Shown here: positions 17,300-25,938 of the stretch, piece by piece
Layout: every line of letters begins with the position of its first letter
Numbering within the stretch: the stretch's first letter is position 1
NCBI GenBank assembly: GCA_012729675.1
Contig: JAAYCR010000096.1
Span: forward strand, 1 to 62,547
Source of the DNA: Phycisphaerae bacterium
GTDB taxonomy: Bacteria; Planctomycetota; Phycisphaerae; Sedimentisphaerales; Anaerohalosphaeraceae
Length of the DNA: 62,547 bases
Reading direction: 5' to 3'
Program-made: the position numbers and the translations under genes
Notes under the pieces: generated by a model
What the model was told of the DNA's origin: nothing
The model's input: only the letters and a program-made list of their open reading frames with translations
Database searches by the model: none

Positions 17300-18268
17300 A
17301 TGAATGTTTTTCGCAGCATCACAATGGCGGTTCTGGCCGTAACGGGTTTATTTGCGATGTCGGGGCGAGCCGACCAGCAAAACTCCGACTCCGAGGTCTT
17401 TTTGTTCAGCTATTTCCGCGGCAACGGTGATACCGGCCTCTATTTTGCCTATAGCGAAGACGGGCTTAAGTGGACCGCACTGAAAAACAATCAGTCCTTT
17501 TTGAAACCCCAAATCGGAGGCAAACTGATGCGCGACCCCAGCATTGTCCAAGGGCCGGACGGCACGTTCCACATGGTCTGGACGACCGGTTGGTGGGACA
17601 ACGGCATCGGCGTAGCCCACTCCAAAGACCTGATCAACTGGTCGGAACAAACGTTTCTTCCGGTGATGAAACACGAGCCGACTGCTAAGAATTGCTGGGC
17701 GCCGGAGATTTATTATGACGAGGAAACGGAAACCTTCTTGATCTGCTGGGCAACCACGATCCCGGGCAGGTTCCCGGAAACCGAACGCGAGGACGACGAC
17801 AACAACCACCGGATGTACCATGTGGCGACCAAGGACTTCAAGACCTATACCGACACCGCGCTCTTTTTCGAGCCGGGCTTCAACGTCATTGACACCTTCA
17901 TCATCAAGGACAGGGAAAACAAGCGATACGCGATGTTTCTAAAGGATGAGCGCAAGGCCCCCGTCGCCCAAAAGAATATCCGCGTCGCGTTCGCCGACAA
18001 GGCCGCCGGCCCCTACGGCACGGTCTCAGAGCCGATCACCGGCGCATACTGGGCCGAAGGTCCGACCGTCCTGAAGATTGAGGGTCGGTATATCGTCTAT
18101 TTCGATAAATACACGCAGGGACGCTATGGCGCAGTCGCCTCGCGCGACCTGAAGAAATGGGAAGATATTTCTGACCAAGTGCAGTTTCCCCGCGGCGCAC
18201 GGCATGGAACGACCTTTGCTGTAAGCCGCGAGATTCTTGAAAAACTCAAGGCCGTCGATCCCGACTGA
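17300..18268 (+). CDS. secreted glycoside hydrolase family 43 enzyme
   Basis: The 322-aa protein has a signal peptide (ITMAVLAVTGLFAMSGRA) and a five-blade beta-propeller pattern with the GH43-type words RDPSIVQGPDGTFHMVWTTG, WAPEIYYDEETETFLICW and YWAEGPTVLKIEGRYIVYFD. The last Glu and the Asp of RDPSI fit two of the three acidic catalytic residues. Family members remove arabinose or xylose from hemicellulose or galactan side chains. The exact substrate cannot be read from sequence. AGGAG lies eight bases before the start. No transporter or other hemicellulase is adjacent. Confidence 0.85.
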   Translation: MNVFRSITMAVLAVTGLFAMSGRADQQNSDSEVFLFSYFRGNGDTGLYFAYSEDGLKWTALKNNQSFLKPQIGGKLMRDPSIVQGPDGTFHMVWTTGWWDNGIGVAHSKDLINWSEQTFLPVMKHEPTAKNCWAPEIYYDEETETFLICWATTIPGRFPETEREDDDNNHRMYHVATKDFKTYTDTALFFEPGFNVIDTFIIKDRENKRYAMFLKDERKAPVAQKNIRVAFADKAAGPYGTVSEPITGAYWAEGPTVLKIEGRYIVYFDKYTQGRYGAVASRDLKKWEDISDQVQFPRGARHGTTFAVSREILEKLKAVDPD

Positions 18269-18365
18269 CGGTTCGGCAAGATTCCTTGGACGTTCAAGAT
18301 GATTCCGGTCGGATTTGACACGCGGGTGGAACTGGCGAAGCCCATTCTTCGCATCTGCTGATCTT

Positions 18366-18381
18366 CGAGCGGTTCCGCTCG
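18366..18381. repeat. perfect 7-bp-stem hairpin 3' of the GH43 gene
   Basis: CGAGCGGTTCCGCTCG is self-complementary with a 2-nt centre, about 100 bp after the GH43 stop. No T run follows on the plus strand, so terminator function is doubtful. The rest of the gap to 18521 shows only runs of T, A and G before the phosphoesterase gene. Confidence 0.5.
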
Positions 18382-18521
18382 CTAAAAAAGGGAGGTGCGG
18401 ACTTTGTACCAGCTTGTTACATTCTGTTTTTTTGGGCGGTCTGCAACGTTTTTGTGGAAAAAGGGGGGGCGATATGCTATAAAGATGGGTTTGAATTGAA
18501 AAATTGAAAGGTCTTATAGTT

Positions 18522-19298
18522 ATGTTTGCGATAATCAGCGATATCCATTCGAATCTTGAGGCGTTGACGACGGTTCTGGACGACATTGCGCAGCGCGGGA
18601 TCAAGACTATCTATTGCCTCGGGGACGTGGTGGGATATGCGGCCAACCCGAAGGAATGCCTGGATTTGGTCATTGAGAAGACGGAACACTGCCTGATGGG
18701 CAACCATGACTATGCGGCGTTGTATGAACCGACGAACTTCAACGCCGGGGCCGAGTCGGCAGCGTATTGGGGGCGCAAGGTGCTGGAACAGGAGACCGAC
18801 CGCGAAAAAAGCGACAAGCGGTGGCGGTATCTGGGGTCTCAGCAGATGCGGTGGACCCTTCAGACCAAGTTGAATGGCGTGGTTGCGACGCTGGATTTTG
18901 TGCATGCCTCACCGCGGCGGCCGATCAATGAGTATGTGTTTCCGGACGACGTTTATACCACCACGGGCAAGATGACGGCATTATTTGAACGGGTTAAGCA
19001 CATCTGTTTTGTGGGGCATACGCACCTGCCGGGCGTGTTTCTGGAGGATCCGGACTTTTATTCGCCGGAGGAGATGGGGGGGAGGTACCCGATCATCGCG
19101 GACGAGAAGGCGATTATCAATGTCGGTTCGGTGGGTCAGCCGCGCGACCGGGACAATCGGGCCAGCTATGTGTATATCGAGGACAACTACGTGCATTTTG
19201 TGCGGCTGGAGTATGATTACAGGACGACGGCGGATAAGATTTATGCCGAGCCGGAATTGGACGACTTTGAGGGCGACCGGCTGGCGGACGGACGATGA
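18522..19298 (+). CDS. calcineurin-like metallophosphoesterase
   Basis: The 258-aa protein has the ordered metal-binding motifs of the family: ISDIHSNLEAL, CLGDVVGYAANPKEC, GNHDYA, and CFVGHTHLPG near residue 165, followed by VGSVGQPRD. This layout is the MJ0936/YfcE-like and PP2A-like bacterial group, probably acting on phosphodiesters or phosphoproteins; the substrate is unknown. The ATG at 18522 was chosen with GAAAGG ten bases upstream. The reading frame could begin at a TTG at 18504. yidC follows 65 bp downstream on the same strand. Confidence 0.85.
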   Translation: MFAIISDIHSNLEALTTVLDDIAQRGIKTIYCLGDVVGYAANPKECLDLVIEKTEHCLMGNHDYAALYEPTNFNAGAESAAYWGRKVLEQETDREKSDKRWRYLGSQQMRWTLQTKLNGVVATLDFVHASPRRPINEYVFPDDVYTTTGKMTALFERVKHICFVGHTHLPGVFLEDPDFYSPEEMGGRYPIIADEKAIINVGSVGQPRDRDNRASYVYIEDNYVHFVRLEYDYRTTADKIYAEPELDDFEGDRLADGR

Positions 19299-19363
19299 TG
19301 TTAAATGTTAAATGGCAAATGTTAAATGTGATTGAATGCAGCACGAGATTAAGGCGAAAGCGG

Positions 19364-21340
19364 ATGAGAAATAGGGCGGTTGTTTTTTGTGGATGTGCGG
19401 CTGTTTTGGCGTTGTGTGTCGTGTCTGCGCGGGGGCAACAGGCGATTGGGGCGGCGGACAGTATTGATCTGTCGGCGGTCAGCGGGCCGGAGCAGACGGT
19501 CACACTGGGTGCGGTGTATCCGGATGATATTCGGCGAACCAAAGACGAGAGCCGATATAAATTCCAGATCGAGCTGACGACGCTGGGGGCGGCGGTCAAG
19601 ACGGCGACGCTGAGCGAGTTTGACAATCGGGACATCCGCAACCGGCAGCCGCAGGTTTTGCTGGCGCCGCTGGGCAACGATAGGCCGGTGTATTCGCTGG
19701 CCAATACGGCGCTTCGGGTGGCGCCGGCAGGGGCCGAGCGGTTTGCGGCGCGATCGTTTCCGCTGGATCGGCTTAATTGGCGTCTGGTCGAGCAGAACCA
19801 GCGGGATACGGCGATGTTTGAGGCGGAGTTGCTGGACGTCGAGATGCGCGAGCCGACGTTGCGGCTGACCAAGACGTATCAGGTGCGGCCGGGCAGCTAT
19901 GATGTGGTGTTTGAACTGACGGCGGAGAATCTGACTGATACGCCGCTTCAGGTGATGATGGAGATGCGGGGGCCGGTGGGGCTGGGGCGCGAAGATGTGC
20001 GGGAGGATGTGCGGAAGATTCTCGCGGCGTATAAGAAGGATGCCGAGATCGAGACCACGATGCTGCCGGCGCTGGAGATTCGTCGGGCCGAGCGTGGAAA
20101 GATTCGGCCGGAGACGGGGGTTTTTACACGATTAAAGAAACCGTTTTCAAAGCCTGTGCCCCCGGAGGAACTGCTTCGGATGGCGGTGAAAAACGGCCAG
20201 CCCCCGTTGTTGTGGACGGCTGCGACGAATAAATATTTTGCAGCAATTGTGCGCCCTGTCGGCGAGGCGTTGACGGCGCCGGGGCCGGTGCGGTTCGGAC
20301 GGGCGACGTTTTATGATGCGGAGCTGATGGCCAATGAGCCGGCTGAGAATGCCGGGGCGGCGGGGATTTTGGAGACCGAGGCGTTGACGCTGTCGGCAGG
20401 GGGGCGACAGACACTGACGTTTGAGATGTACCTGGGGCCGAAGGATAAAAGCATTTTCGAGGCCAACGAAACGTATCAGACGCTGGCGTATTTTCTGACG
20501 ATTGATTTTCGCGGGTGCTGCTGTCCGACGTCACTGATCGGGCCGCTGGCCTTCGGGATCATCTGGCTGATCAAGACGCTCTATACACTGATGGGGCCGC
20601 TGGGCAACTACGGGGTGGTGATCATTTTTCTCGTGTTTCTGGTACGGCTGATTCTGCATCCGGTGACCAAACGCAGCCAGGTGTCGATGATGAAGATGCA
20701 GAAGCTCGGCCCCAAGATGCAGGAGATTCAGAAAAAGTACGCCAACAACAAGCAGGAAATGCAGCGCAAGACGATGGAGATGTATAAGGAGATGGGGGCC
20801 TCGCCGGTGGCGGGGATGCTGCCGATGTTTTTGCAGATGCCGATTTGGATTGCGTTGTGGACGGCGGTCTATACGAGCGTCGATCTGCGGGGGCAGGCGT
20901 TCTTGCCGTTCTGGATTACGGATCTGGCCGCGCCGGATCATTTATTCCGGTTTCCGTTCGGGCTGGCGATCCCGTATTTCGGCGAGTATCTGAACCTGTT
21001 GCCGCTGCTGATGGGCGGGGTGATGTTCGCCCAGCAGAAGCTGATGCCGACCTCGCAGGCCTCGGCGCAGGCCAACCCGCAGGTGGCCCAGCAGCAGAAG
21101 ATGATGATGATTATGATGCCGCTGATGTTTCCGTTCTTACTGTATCACGGACCGTCGGGCGTGAACCTGTACATTATGAGCAGTATCGGCGCCGGTGTCA
21201 TCGAGCAGATGGTCATCCGCAAGCACATCCGCGAGCGGGAGGAGCTTGAGGCGCAGGGTACGGTCCCCGTCACGGCCAAAACCGGCGGCAAACTGAAAAA
21301 GAAAAAACCGAAACCGATGTATAAGTTCGATAAGTCGTAA
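19364..21340 (+). CDS. yidC: membrane protein insertase YidC
   Basis: YidC inserts and folds inner-membrane proteins, alone or with SecYEG. The 658-aa product has a signal/first membrane segment (VVFCGCAAVLALCVVSARG), a large periplasmic beta domain (about 45-370), and the conserved five-helix insertase domain (YGVVIIFLVFLVRLILHPVT, MQEIQKKYANNKQEMQRKTM, GCLP-like GMLPMFLQMPIWIALWTAVY, LNLLPLLMGGVMFAQQKLMP) ending in a basic tail. The large periplasmic domain is typical of Gram-negative YidC. The ATG at 19364 has AAGG upstream. A longer frame from 19295 would translate an ATGTTAAATG-type intergenic repeat and is unlikely. rnpA and jag, often neighbours, are not here. Confidence 0.95.
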   Translation: MRNRAVVFCGCAAVLALCVVSARGQQAIGAADSIDLSAVSGPEQTVTLGAVYPDDIRRTKDESRYKFQIELTTLGAAVKTATLSEFDNRDIRNRQPQVLLAPLGNDRPVYSLANTALRVAPAGAERFAARSFPLDRLNWRLVEQNQRDTAMFEAELLDVEMREPTLRLTKTYQVRPGSYDVVFELTAENLTDTPLQVMMEMRGPVGLGREDVREDVRKILAAYKKDAEIETTMLPALEIRRAERGKIRPETGVFTRLKKPFSKPVPPEELLRMAVKNGQPPLLWTAATNKYFAAIVRPVGEALTAPGPVRFGRATFYDAELMANEPAENAGAAGILETEALTLSAGGRQTLTFEMYLGPKDKSIFEANETYQTLAYFLTIDFRGCCCPTSLIGPLAFGIIWLIKTLYTLMGPLGNYGVVIIFLVFLVRLILHPVTKRSQVSMMKMQKLGPKMQEIQKKYANNKQEMQRKTMEMYKEMGASPVAGMLPMFLQMPIWIALWTAVYTSVDLRGQAFLPFWITDLAAPDHLFRFPFGLAIPYFGEYLNLLPLLMGGVMFAQQKLMPTSQASAQANPQVAQQQKMMMIMMPLMFPFLLYHGPSGVNLYIMSSIGAGVIEQMVIRKHIREREELEAQGTVPVTAKTGGKLKKKKPKPMYKFDKS

Positions 21341-21360
21341 GTAACGAAACGATTGATTGA

Positions 21361-21433
21361 AACCAAGAAGAACATGAAGTTCATGAAGACAAAAATTATT
21401 TCAAGCTTCATGTTCTTCAAGTGCTTCATGGTT
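21361..21433. repeat. imperfect inverted repeat between yidC and mnmE
   Basis: Arms of 28 bp at 21361-21388 and 21406-21433 pair at 23 positions and are separated by 17 bp. Each arm is made of AACATGAAG-like units. The right arm ends 5 bp before the mnmE start, so a hairpin here could affect mnmE translation or end the yidC transcript. Confidence 0.65.
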
Positions 21434-21438
21434 TATTT

Positions 21439-22914
21439 ATGTTGAATGATCAGATCATTGTTGCCGTTAGCAGTGCCGCGGGGGGGGTAGGTGAGGTTGC
21501 GCGGCGGATTGTGCGGCTGTCGGGTGCGGGGGTGTGGGAGGCGCTGGAGGGGGTTATTGATGCGCTGCCTGAGGGGCGGGGCAATACGGTCACGACGTGT
21601 CGGGTGCGGGTGTGTGAGGGGGTGGAGATGGATGCGGTGTTGTATGGGTTTCAATCGCCGCAGTCTTATACCGGTGAGGATATGGCGGAGCTTCATCTGT
21701 GGGCGGCGGGGGATGCAGTGGAAGCGTTTTTGGGACGGATTTGCGGCGACGACGGGTGGCACCTTCAAGCGGAGCTTGTGGCTGATGACGATAAGCGATG
21801 GGCTAAAGCCCATCCTACGCGAACCCGGCGTTGTGCAGTGCGGCTGGCGCAGCCTGGGGAGTTTACGCTGCGGGCGTATCTGAACGGCAAGATGGATTTG
21901 ACGCAGGCCGAGGCGGTGGCGCAGATTGTGTCCTCGGCCAACAGCCTGCAACTGGCGGCGGCGGAAAAACTCCTGCACGGGCGGTTTTCCGAGACGATTG
22001 CGCGGGTGCGGGGTGAAATTCTGGAGGTTTTAAGCCTGATTGAGGCGGGGCTGGATTTTTCGGAAGAGGACATTTCGTTTATCTCCTGCGAACAGGCCGC
22101 CGGTCGCATCGCTGCGCAGCGTACAGCGCTGCAGGGGCTGCTGGACGGCAGTGTGCGGCTGGAGCGGATGATCGATCTGGACGCGGTGGGTCTGGCGGGG
22201 CTTCCGAACGCGGGCAAGAGCAGCCTGTTGAATGCCTTGCTCGGCACGCAGCGGAGCATTGTCTCGCCGGTTGAAGCGACGACGCGGGATGTGCTGACAG
22301 GCGTGCTGGAGATGGGGCGGGTCGGTTGTGTGCTGTTTGATTGCGCTGGACTGCTGCCCGATGCAGAAAAACGCCAGGGGGTGGATGAACTAGCTCATCA
22401 GGCGGCGGTCGATGCCTTGGGGCGGGCGGAGTTGGTGCTGTTTTGCATCGACGCGGGAAAGCCGTCGTTTGAGATGGAACTGCGGATACGCACGGCGATC
22501 CAGGCCGAATCGATTATCCCGGTGGCGACCAAGGCCGACCTTGCGGATGCGGCGGCAATGGGGCGGCTTGAGCAGTTGGCCGCGGCGCATTTCAAGATGC
22601 CGCTGTGTGTAACCAGCGCAAAGACGGGGCAGGGACTCGCGGCGTTGAAAGAATGTATTGAAACGGCGCTGATTAGCGGTCGCGGCGGCGAGCAGGGGGC
22701 CGACCGGTTGACGCTGAACCAGCGACACGCCGACCGGATTGGGGAGGCGGTTAAGGCGATGGGCGAAGTAGCCGATGAAATGACGGCCGGACGCGAGGAC
22801 ACGGCAGCAATGCTGCTGCGGCAGGGGTATGAGACGCTCGGCGGGTTGGAACGGGAAAATGTCAGCGAGAAAATCCTCGACAGCATATTCTCACGATTCT
22901 GTATTGGAAAGTAG
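21439..22914 (+). CDS. mnmE: tRNA modification GTPase MnmE, carrying an in-frame repeat insertion
   Basis: MnmE works with MnmG to modify wobble uridine 34 of tRNAs. The 491-aa product has the formyl-tetrahydrofolate domain, the G domain with GLPNAGKSS (G1), TTRD (G2), DCAGL (G3) and ATKADL (G4), and the C-terminal CIGK motif whose Cys is essential in the family. Between the second half of the N domain and the conserved LAQPGEFTLRAYLNGKMDL segment there is an extra stretch of about 26 residues (WHLQAELVADDDKRW and following). Its DNA matches dispersed repeats found intergenically at 9062-9085 and 9381-9403. The start at 21439 fits the usual N-terminus; no good ribosome binding site is visible. 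Confidence 0.95.
   Translation: MLNDQIIVAVSSAAGGVGEVARRIVRLSGAGVWEALEGVIDALPEGRGNTVTTCRVRVCEGVEMDAVLYGFQSPQSYTGEDMAELHLWAAGDAVEAFLGRICGDDGWHLQAELVADDDKRWAKAHPTRTRRCAVRLAQPGEFTLRAYLNGKMDLTQAEAVAQIVSSANSLQLAAAEKLLHGRFSETIARVRGEILEVLSLIEAGLDFSEEDISFISCEQAAGRIAAQRTALQGLLDGSVRLERMIDLDAVGLAGLPNAGKSSLLNALLGTQRSIVSPVEATTRDVLTGVLEMGRVGCVLFDCAGLLPDAEKRQGVDELAHQAAVDALGRAELVLFCIDAGKPSFEMELRIRTAIQAESIIPVATKADLADAAAMGRLEQLAAAHFKMPLCVTSAKTGQGLAALKECIETALISGRGGEQGADRLTLNQRHADRIGEAVKAMGEVADEMTAGREDTAAMLLRQGYETLGGLERENVSEKILDSIFSRFCIGK
21758..21819 (+). repeat. dispersed repeats read in frame inside mnmE
   Basis: 21758-21781 matches 9062-9085 (23 of 24). 21797-21819 matches the hairpin unit at 9381-9403 (22 of 23). 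The two units are joined by a 15-bp spacer and leave the mnmE frame open. Confidence 0.85.
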
Positions 22915-22927
22915 TGACCGTGTAAAT

Positions 22928-23098
22928 CAAAGATCAAAAATAAAAAATCAAAATGACAACGGAAGAATCAAAAAATAGAGCTTTCATACAGCGTTTTCCT
23001 GCGGAAATACGCCCTCTTGTTGTATTTTTTTGGGGGTGTTGCACTCTTTTGTTTTTGAAATTTGATTTGTATTTTTAATTTTTGCTTTTTAATCTTTA
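22928..23098. repeat. A/T-rich inverted pair between mnmE and the kinase gene
   Basis: A tract of ATCAAAAATAAAAAATC type (about 22928-22975) faces a roughly inverted tract TTTTTAATTTTTGC (about 23045-23098). The gap contains no gene. Pairing is loose because both tracts are low complexity. Confidence 0.4.
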
Positions 23099-23111
23099 TT
23101 CTGGATTATTG

Positions 23112-24212
23112 ATGGCGAAATTGACGGTATTGACCGGCGCGATGCGCGAGACAACGTTTGAGCTGACGCCTGCGCGGGGATGGGCCAAGATCGTCGGGCG
23201 CGGGGCCGAGGGGGTTGACATCCGCATTCCGGACGCGGTCGTGTCGCGACGGCACGCGGAACTGTCGTTTCGGGATGGGCAATGGATGGTCCGTGATCTG
23301 GAGTCGTCCAACGGGACGTTTGTCAATGAGTTGCGCGTTCAGGGGGGGGGGCTGCTTAGAGACAACGACCAAGTTCGATTCGGGTCAACGGTGCTGTTGT
23401 TCGAGGGAGATTCCGACAAAAAGACAACCGATTCACAGGTTGTTTCAGAGGGGCCGGTTGAACTGGAGTATGACCCCGGCGAAACGATGATCGCGGTGGC
23501 GTTTGAGTCGCTGCATTCCAAGCAGACCGCCCGCCAGCGCAAGCGGATTTTGGAGGCGGGGCAGGCGGCGCTGAATATGTCGCACGGGGTCAAGAATATC
23601 CTGCAGGCGCTCCGGTCGGGGCAGGACGTGGTCGATGACGCCTTTGGGTACAACGACATCGAGCAAGCGAAAAAGGGCTGGGCGATCCTTAAACGAAATC
23701 TGGACAAGATGCAGAAGGTCGTGCTGGATATGCTCAAGTTCAGCCGTGAGATGCCGCCAAAACTGCAACCATGCCAATTCAATCGGCTCGTCGAGTCGGT
23801 GGCCGAGATTCTGCGGCCGCAGGCCGATCAGCGGCAGATTGCCCTCTTGCTTCAGTTGGATGAACATATCGGCCAAGTGCGGGTCGATCCCGATCAGATG
23901 CAGGACGTGGTGATGAACCTGATGCTCAATGCCATCGAGGCAGTCGCGCCGCAAGCGGGACAGGTTGCGGTGCATACGGAGCGGGACAAGGAAACATCAG
24001 AGTTGATTTTGCGCGTCACCGACAACGGACGGGGGATTGAAGACACCGGAATTATTTTTGAGCCATTCCACACCGACAAGCAGGGACAGGGCACGGGGCT
24101 GGGACTGGCCATCACGCGTAAGATCGTCCATAATCACCGAGGCCGCATAGATGTCAAGACCCTGCTCGGCGAAGGGGCGATCTTTACGGTGCGCATCCCG
24201 ACGGCGGGGTGA
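23112..24212 (+). CDS. FHA-domain sensor histidine kinase, soluble
   Basis: The 366-aa protein has an N-terminal FHA domain (about 1-105; GRGAEGVDIRIPDAVVSRRH, SSNGTFVNE), which binds phosphothreonine peptides. A dimerisation/phosphoacceptor segment follows with the H-box NMSHGVKNILQALRSG. The HATPase part has the N box (NLMLNAIEAV), G1 (DNGRGI), F (FEPFHTDK) and G2 (GQGTGLGLAI) boxes. No membrane segment is present, so it senses in the cytoplasm, probably recruited by a phosphoprotein. No response regulator is adjacent. The ATG at 23112 starts the FHA fold; an earlier frame covers only AT-rich repeat DNA. Confidence 0.9.
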   Translation: MAKLTVLTGAMRETTFELTPARGWAKIVGRGAEGVDIRIPDAVVSRRHAELSFRDGQWMVRDLESSNGTFVNELRVQGGGLLRDNDQVRFGSTVLLFEGDSDKKTTDSQVVSEGPVELEYDPGETMIAVAFESLHSKQTARQRKRILEAGQAALNMSHGVKNILQALRSGQDVVDDAFGYNDIEQAKKGWAILKRNLDKMQKVVLDMLKFSREMPPKLQPCQFNRLVESVAEILRPQADQRQIALLLQLDEHIGQVRVDPDQMQDVVMNLMLNAIEAVAPQAGQVAVHTERDKETSELILRVTDNGRGIEDTGIIFEPFHTDKQGQGTGLGLAITRKIVHNHRGRIDVKTLLGEGAIFTVRIPTAG

Positions 24213-24236
24213 TATGGGGCGGCCGGCGCCATCCGG

Positions 24237-25265
24237 TTATTCAGGCTGAATCAGCTTTTGAGGTTTTTCCCCGTTCGTGACGACCGCTTTGATAAACCGT
24301 TCGACCACCTGCTCTTCCAGTGCAGCGATTTTCGGTTGCGACAGGCCTTTGATGCTGACTTGGCCGCCGGCGTAGCTGGGGTGTCCGCCGCCGGTGCCTT
24401 TGCGTGCTACCAGCTTGTGCATCACATCGTCGGCATGCAGATGCTCCTGTTCGGTGCGCAGCGAAATGACCAGCTTGTCCTGACTGAGGCCGTAGGCCAT
24501 CACCCAATCGGTCAGGTCGTCCCGCAGCAGCAGATCGGCGGCCTCGGCCACCATATCCGGATTGTCGAGGCGGCCGAGATTGGTCACAATCGCATTGCCA
24601 TAGACGGCGGCGTTCTGCAGGGCGTCGGCCAGCAACTTGAAATAATCGCGCTGCACCTTGCCCCGTTGAATCTGGCTGAGCATCCGTTTGTTGGCCAGCG
24701 AAAACAACTCTGCCAGCGCCAGTGTATCGGCTCGCGACGTATCCCGCCCCAAATCCTGCGTATCCGAGCGGATGGCGTACAGCATTGCCGTCGCCAGCGG
24801 GGTGTCGATCTTGATCTCGGCGGCCTTGAAATACTCGAACAGGATCGTCACCGTCGCCCCGTACTGGCTGCGAATATCCGTAAACCGGCAATGCCGCGTT
24901 CGTTGCCGACAGGGATGGTGGTCGATGACAATGTCCGGTTCGATAGGATCGGGCAACGAATTATTACCCGTCCCCGGCTGCGTATCGACCAATGCAAACA
25001 GTTCAAACGCCGCCGTGTCGATCTGCTCGATCGGCCGCAGATTCAGCCCCAGATATTTGACCAACGCCCGGTTTTCCCCGCGTCCCACCGAACCGCCGTG
25101 CGCAATTGAGCATTGTACCTCGGCCAGCACGTTCGCCAGCTTTCGCAGCGCAACGGCGGCGGCAATGGAGTCCGGGTCGGGGTTATCCTGCATCACGATC
25201 AGCATTGTCTTGTGGTTTTCCAGCACGGCTTTGAGCTGTTCGAGTTTGGTCTTCGTTTTTTCCAT
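24237..25265 (-). CDS. DHH-family phosphoesterase (NrnA/RecJ-like)
   Basis: The 342-aa protein has the DHH motifs in order: DNPDPDSIAAAVAL, a central VDTQP, IDHHPCR and SDTQDLGRDTS. The DHHA1 end carries GGGHPSYAGGQVS. The closest described types are NrnA nano-RNases, which degrade short oligonucleotides and 3'-phosphoadenosine 5'-phosphate; cyclic dinucleotide breakdown products are also possible substrates. It is cytoplasmic. It is the last gene of a minus-strand run and starts 21 bp after the DUF2179 gene. It converges with the kinase gene with only 24 bp between stops. Confidence 0.88.
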   Translation of the reverse strand: MEKTKTKLEQLKAVLENHKTMLIVMQDNPDPDSIAAAVALRKLANVLAEVQCSIAHGGSVGRGENRALVKYLGLNLRPIEQIDTAAFELFALVDTQPGTGNNSLPDPIEPDIVIDHHPCRQRTRHCRFTDIRSQYGATVTILFEYFKAAEIKIDTPLATAMLYAIRSDTQDLGRDTSRADTLALAELFSLANKRMLSQIQRGKVQRDYFKLLADALQNAAVYGNAIVTNLGRLDNPDMVAEAADLLLRDDLTDWVMAYGLSQDKLVISLRTEQEHLHADDVMHKLVARKGTGGGHPSYAGGQVSIKGLSQPKIAALEEQVVERFIKAVVTNGEKPQKLIQPE

Positions 25266-25285
25266 AGACAGCCTTTGACAGGATA

Positions 25286-25888
25286 TTATTTGCCTTTGCG
25301 GAATGGCCGGAAGACTTGTGAAACGCTTATGCCGCCCGGCAGTTTGCGCGGGGCCAGCTTTCCTTTGCTCACCTCGCCGATGCTTTCGATCGAATAAAAT
25401 GCATTGGGGTTGTGCGACTGGATGATCTTGATGACTTCATCGACCGACTGACGCTGCACAATCGTAAAAATGACTTTCATCGGCCCGAACGCCCCGTGCC
25501 CGTCGATGCTCGTAAGGCCATATTTTTGGTTTTTTAACGCATCGATCAAGTTGTCGCTGTTTTCGTGCGTCAGAATACGCACCAGCACCACCCCCAGCGA
25601 CATTTTCTCCGTCAGTGTTACGCCGATGTAATTGCCCATCGCAAATCCCATCGCAAAGGCAATCACGCACATCGGATTCGACAGGTTCTGCGTCGCATGA
25701 CCAATCGCCACCAGCCAGATCAGTACTTCCCAAAAGCCGATTGACGCCGCCAGCAGTTTATACCCGCGCGAGATAAAGACCACACGCGCCGTTCCCAGGC
25801 TCACGTCGATGACGCGCGCCACAAAGATCAACCCGGGCAAAATCACCCACGCATACAAATCAGGATGTGTCTGCATCCACTCAAACAT
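25286..25888 (-). CDS. DUF2179/UPF0316 membrane protein
   Basis: The 200-aa protein has about three membrane segments in its first 110 residues (WVILPGLIFVARVIDVSLGT, SIGFWEVLIWLVAIG, VIAFAMGFAMGNYIGVTL). A soluble C-terminal DUF2179 domain follows with TSIDGHGAFGPMKVIFTIVQ and FYSIESIGEV. The family is widespread and of unknown function. GGGAG lies eight bases before the ATG. It lies between corA and the DHH gene on the same strand, 51 bp after the CorA stop. Confidence 0.85.
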   Translation of the reverse strand: MFEWMQTHPDLYAWVILPGLIFVARVIDVSLGTARVVFISRGYKLLAASIGFWEVLIWLVAIGHATQNLSNPMCVIAFAMGFAMGNYIGVTLTEKMSLGVVLVRILTHENSDNLIDALKNQKYGLTSIDGHGAFGPMKVIFTIVQRQSVDEVIKIIQSHNPNAFYSIESIGEVSKGKLAPRKLPGGISVSQVFRPFRKGK

Positions 25889-25938
25889 AGCAACAGCTCC
25901 CTATTCAAACAAAAGGGTTGGCATTCCGGTTCGACCCT

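Noticed and set aside
18269-18521. Search for a tRNA or small RNA in this and other gaps
   Set aside because: No cloverleaf or known RNA signature could be recognised by eye; tRNAscan-SE and Infernal would be decisive.
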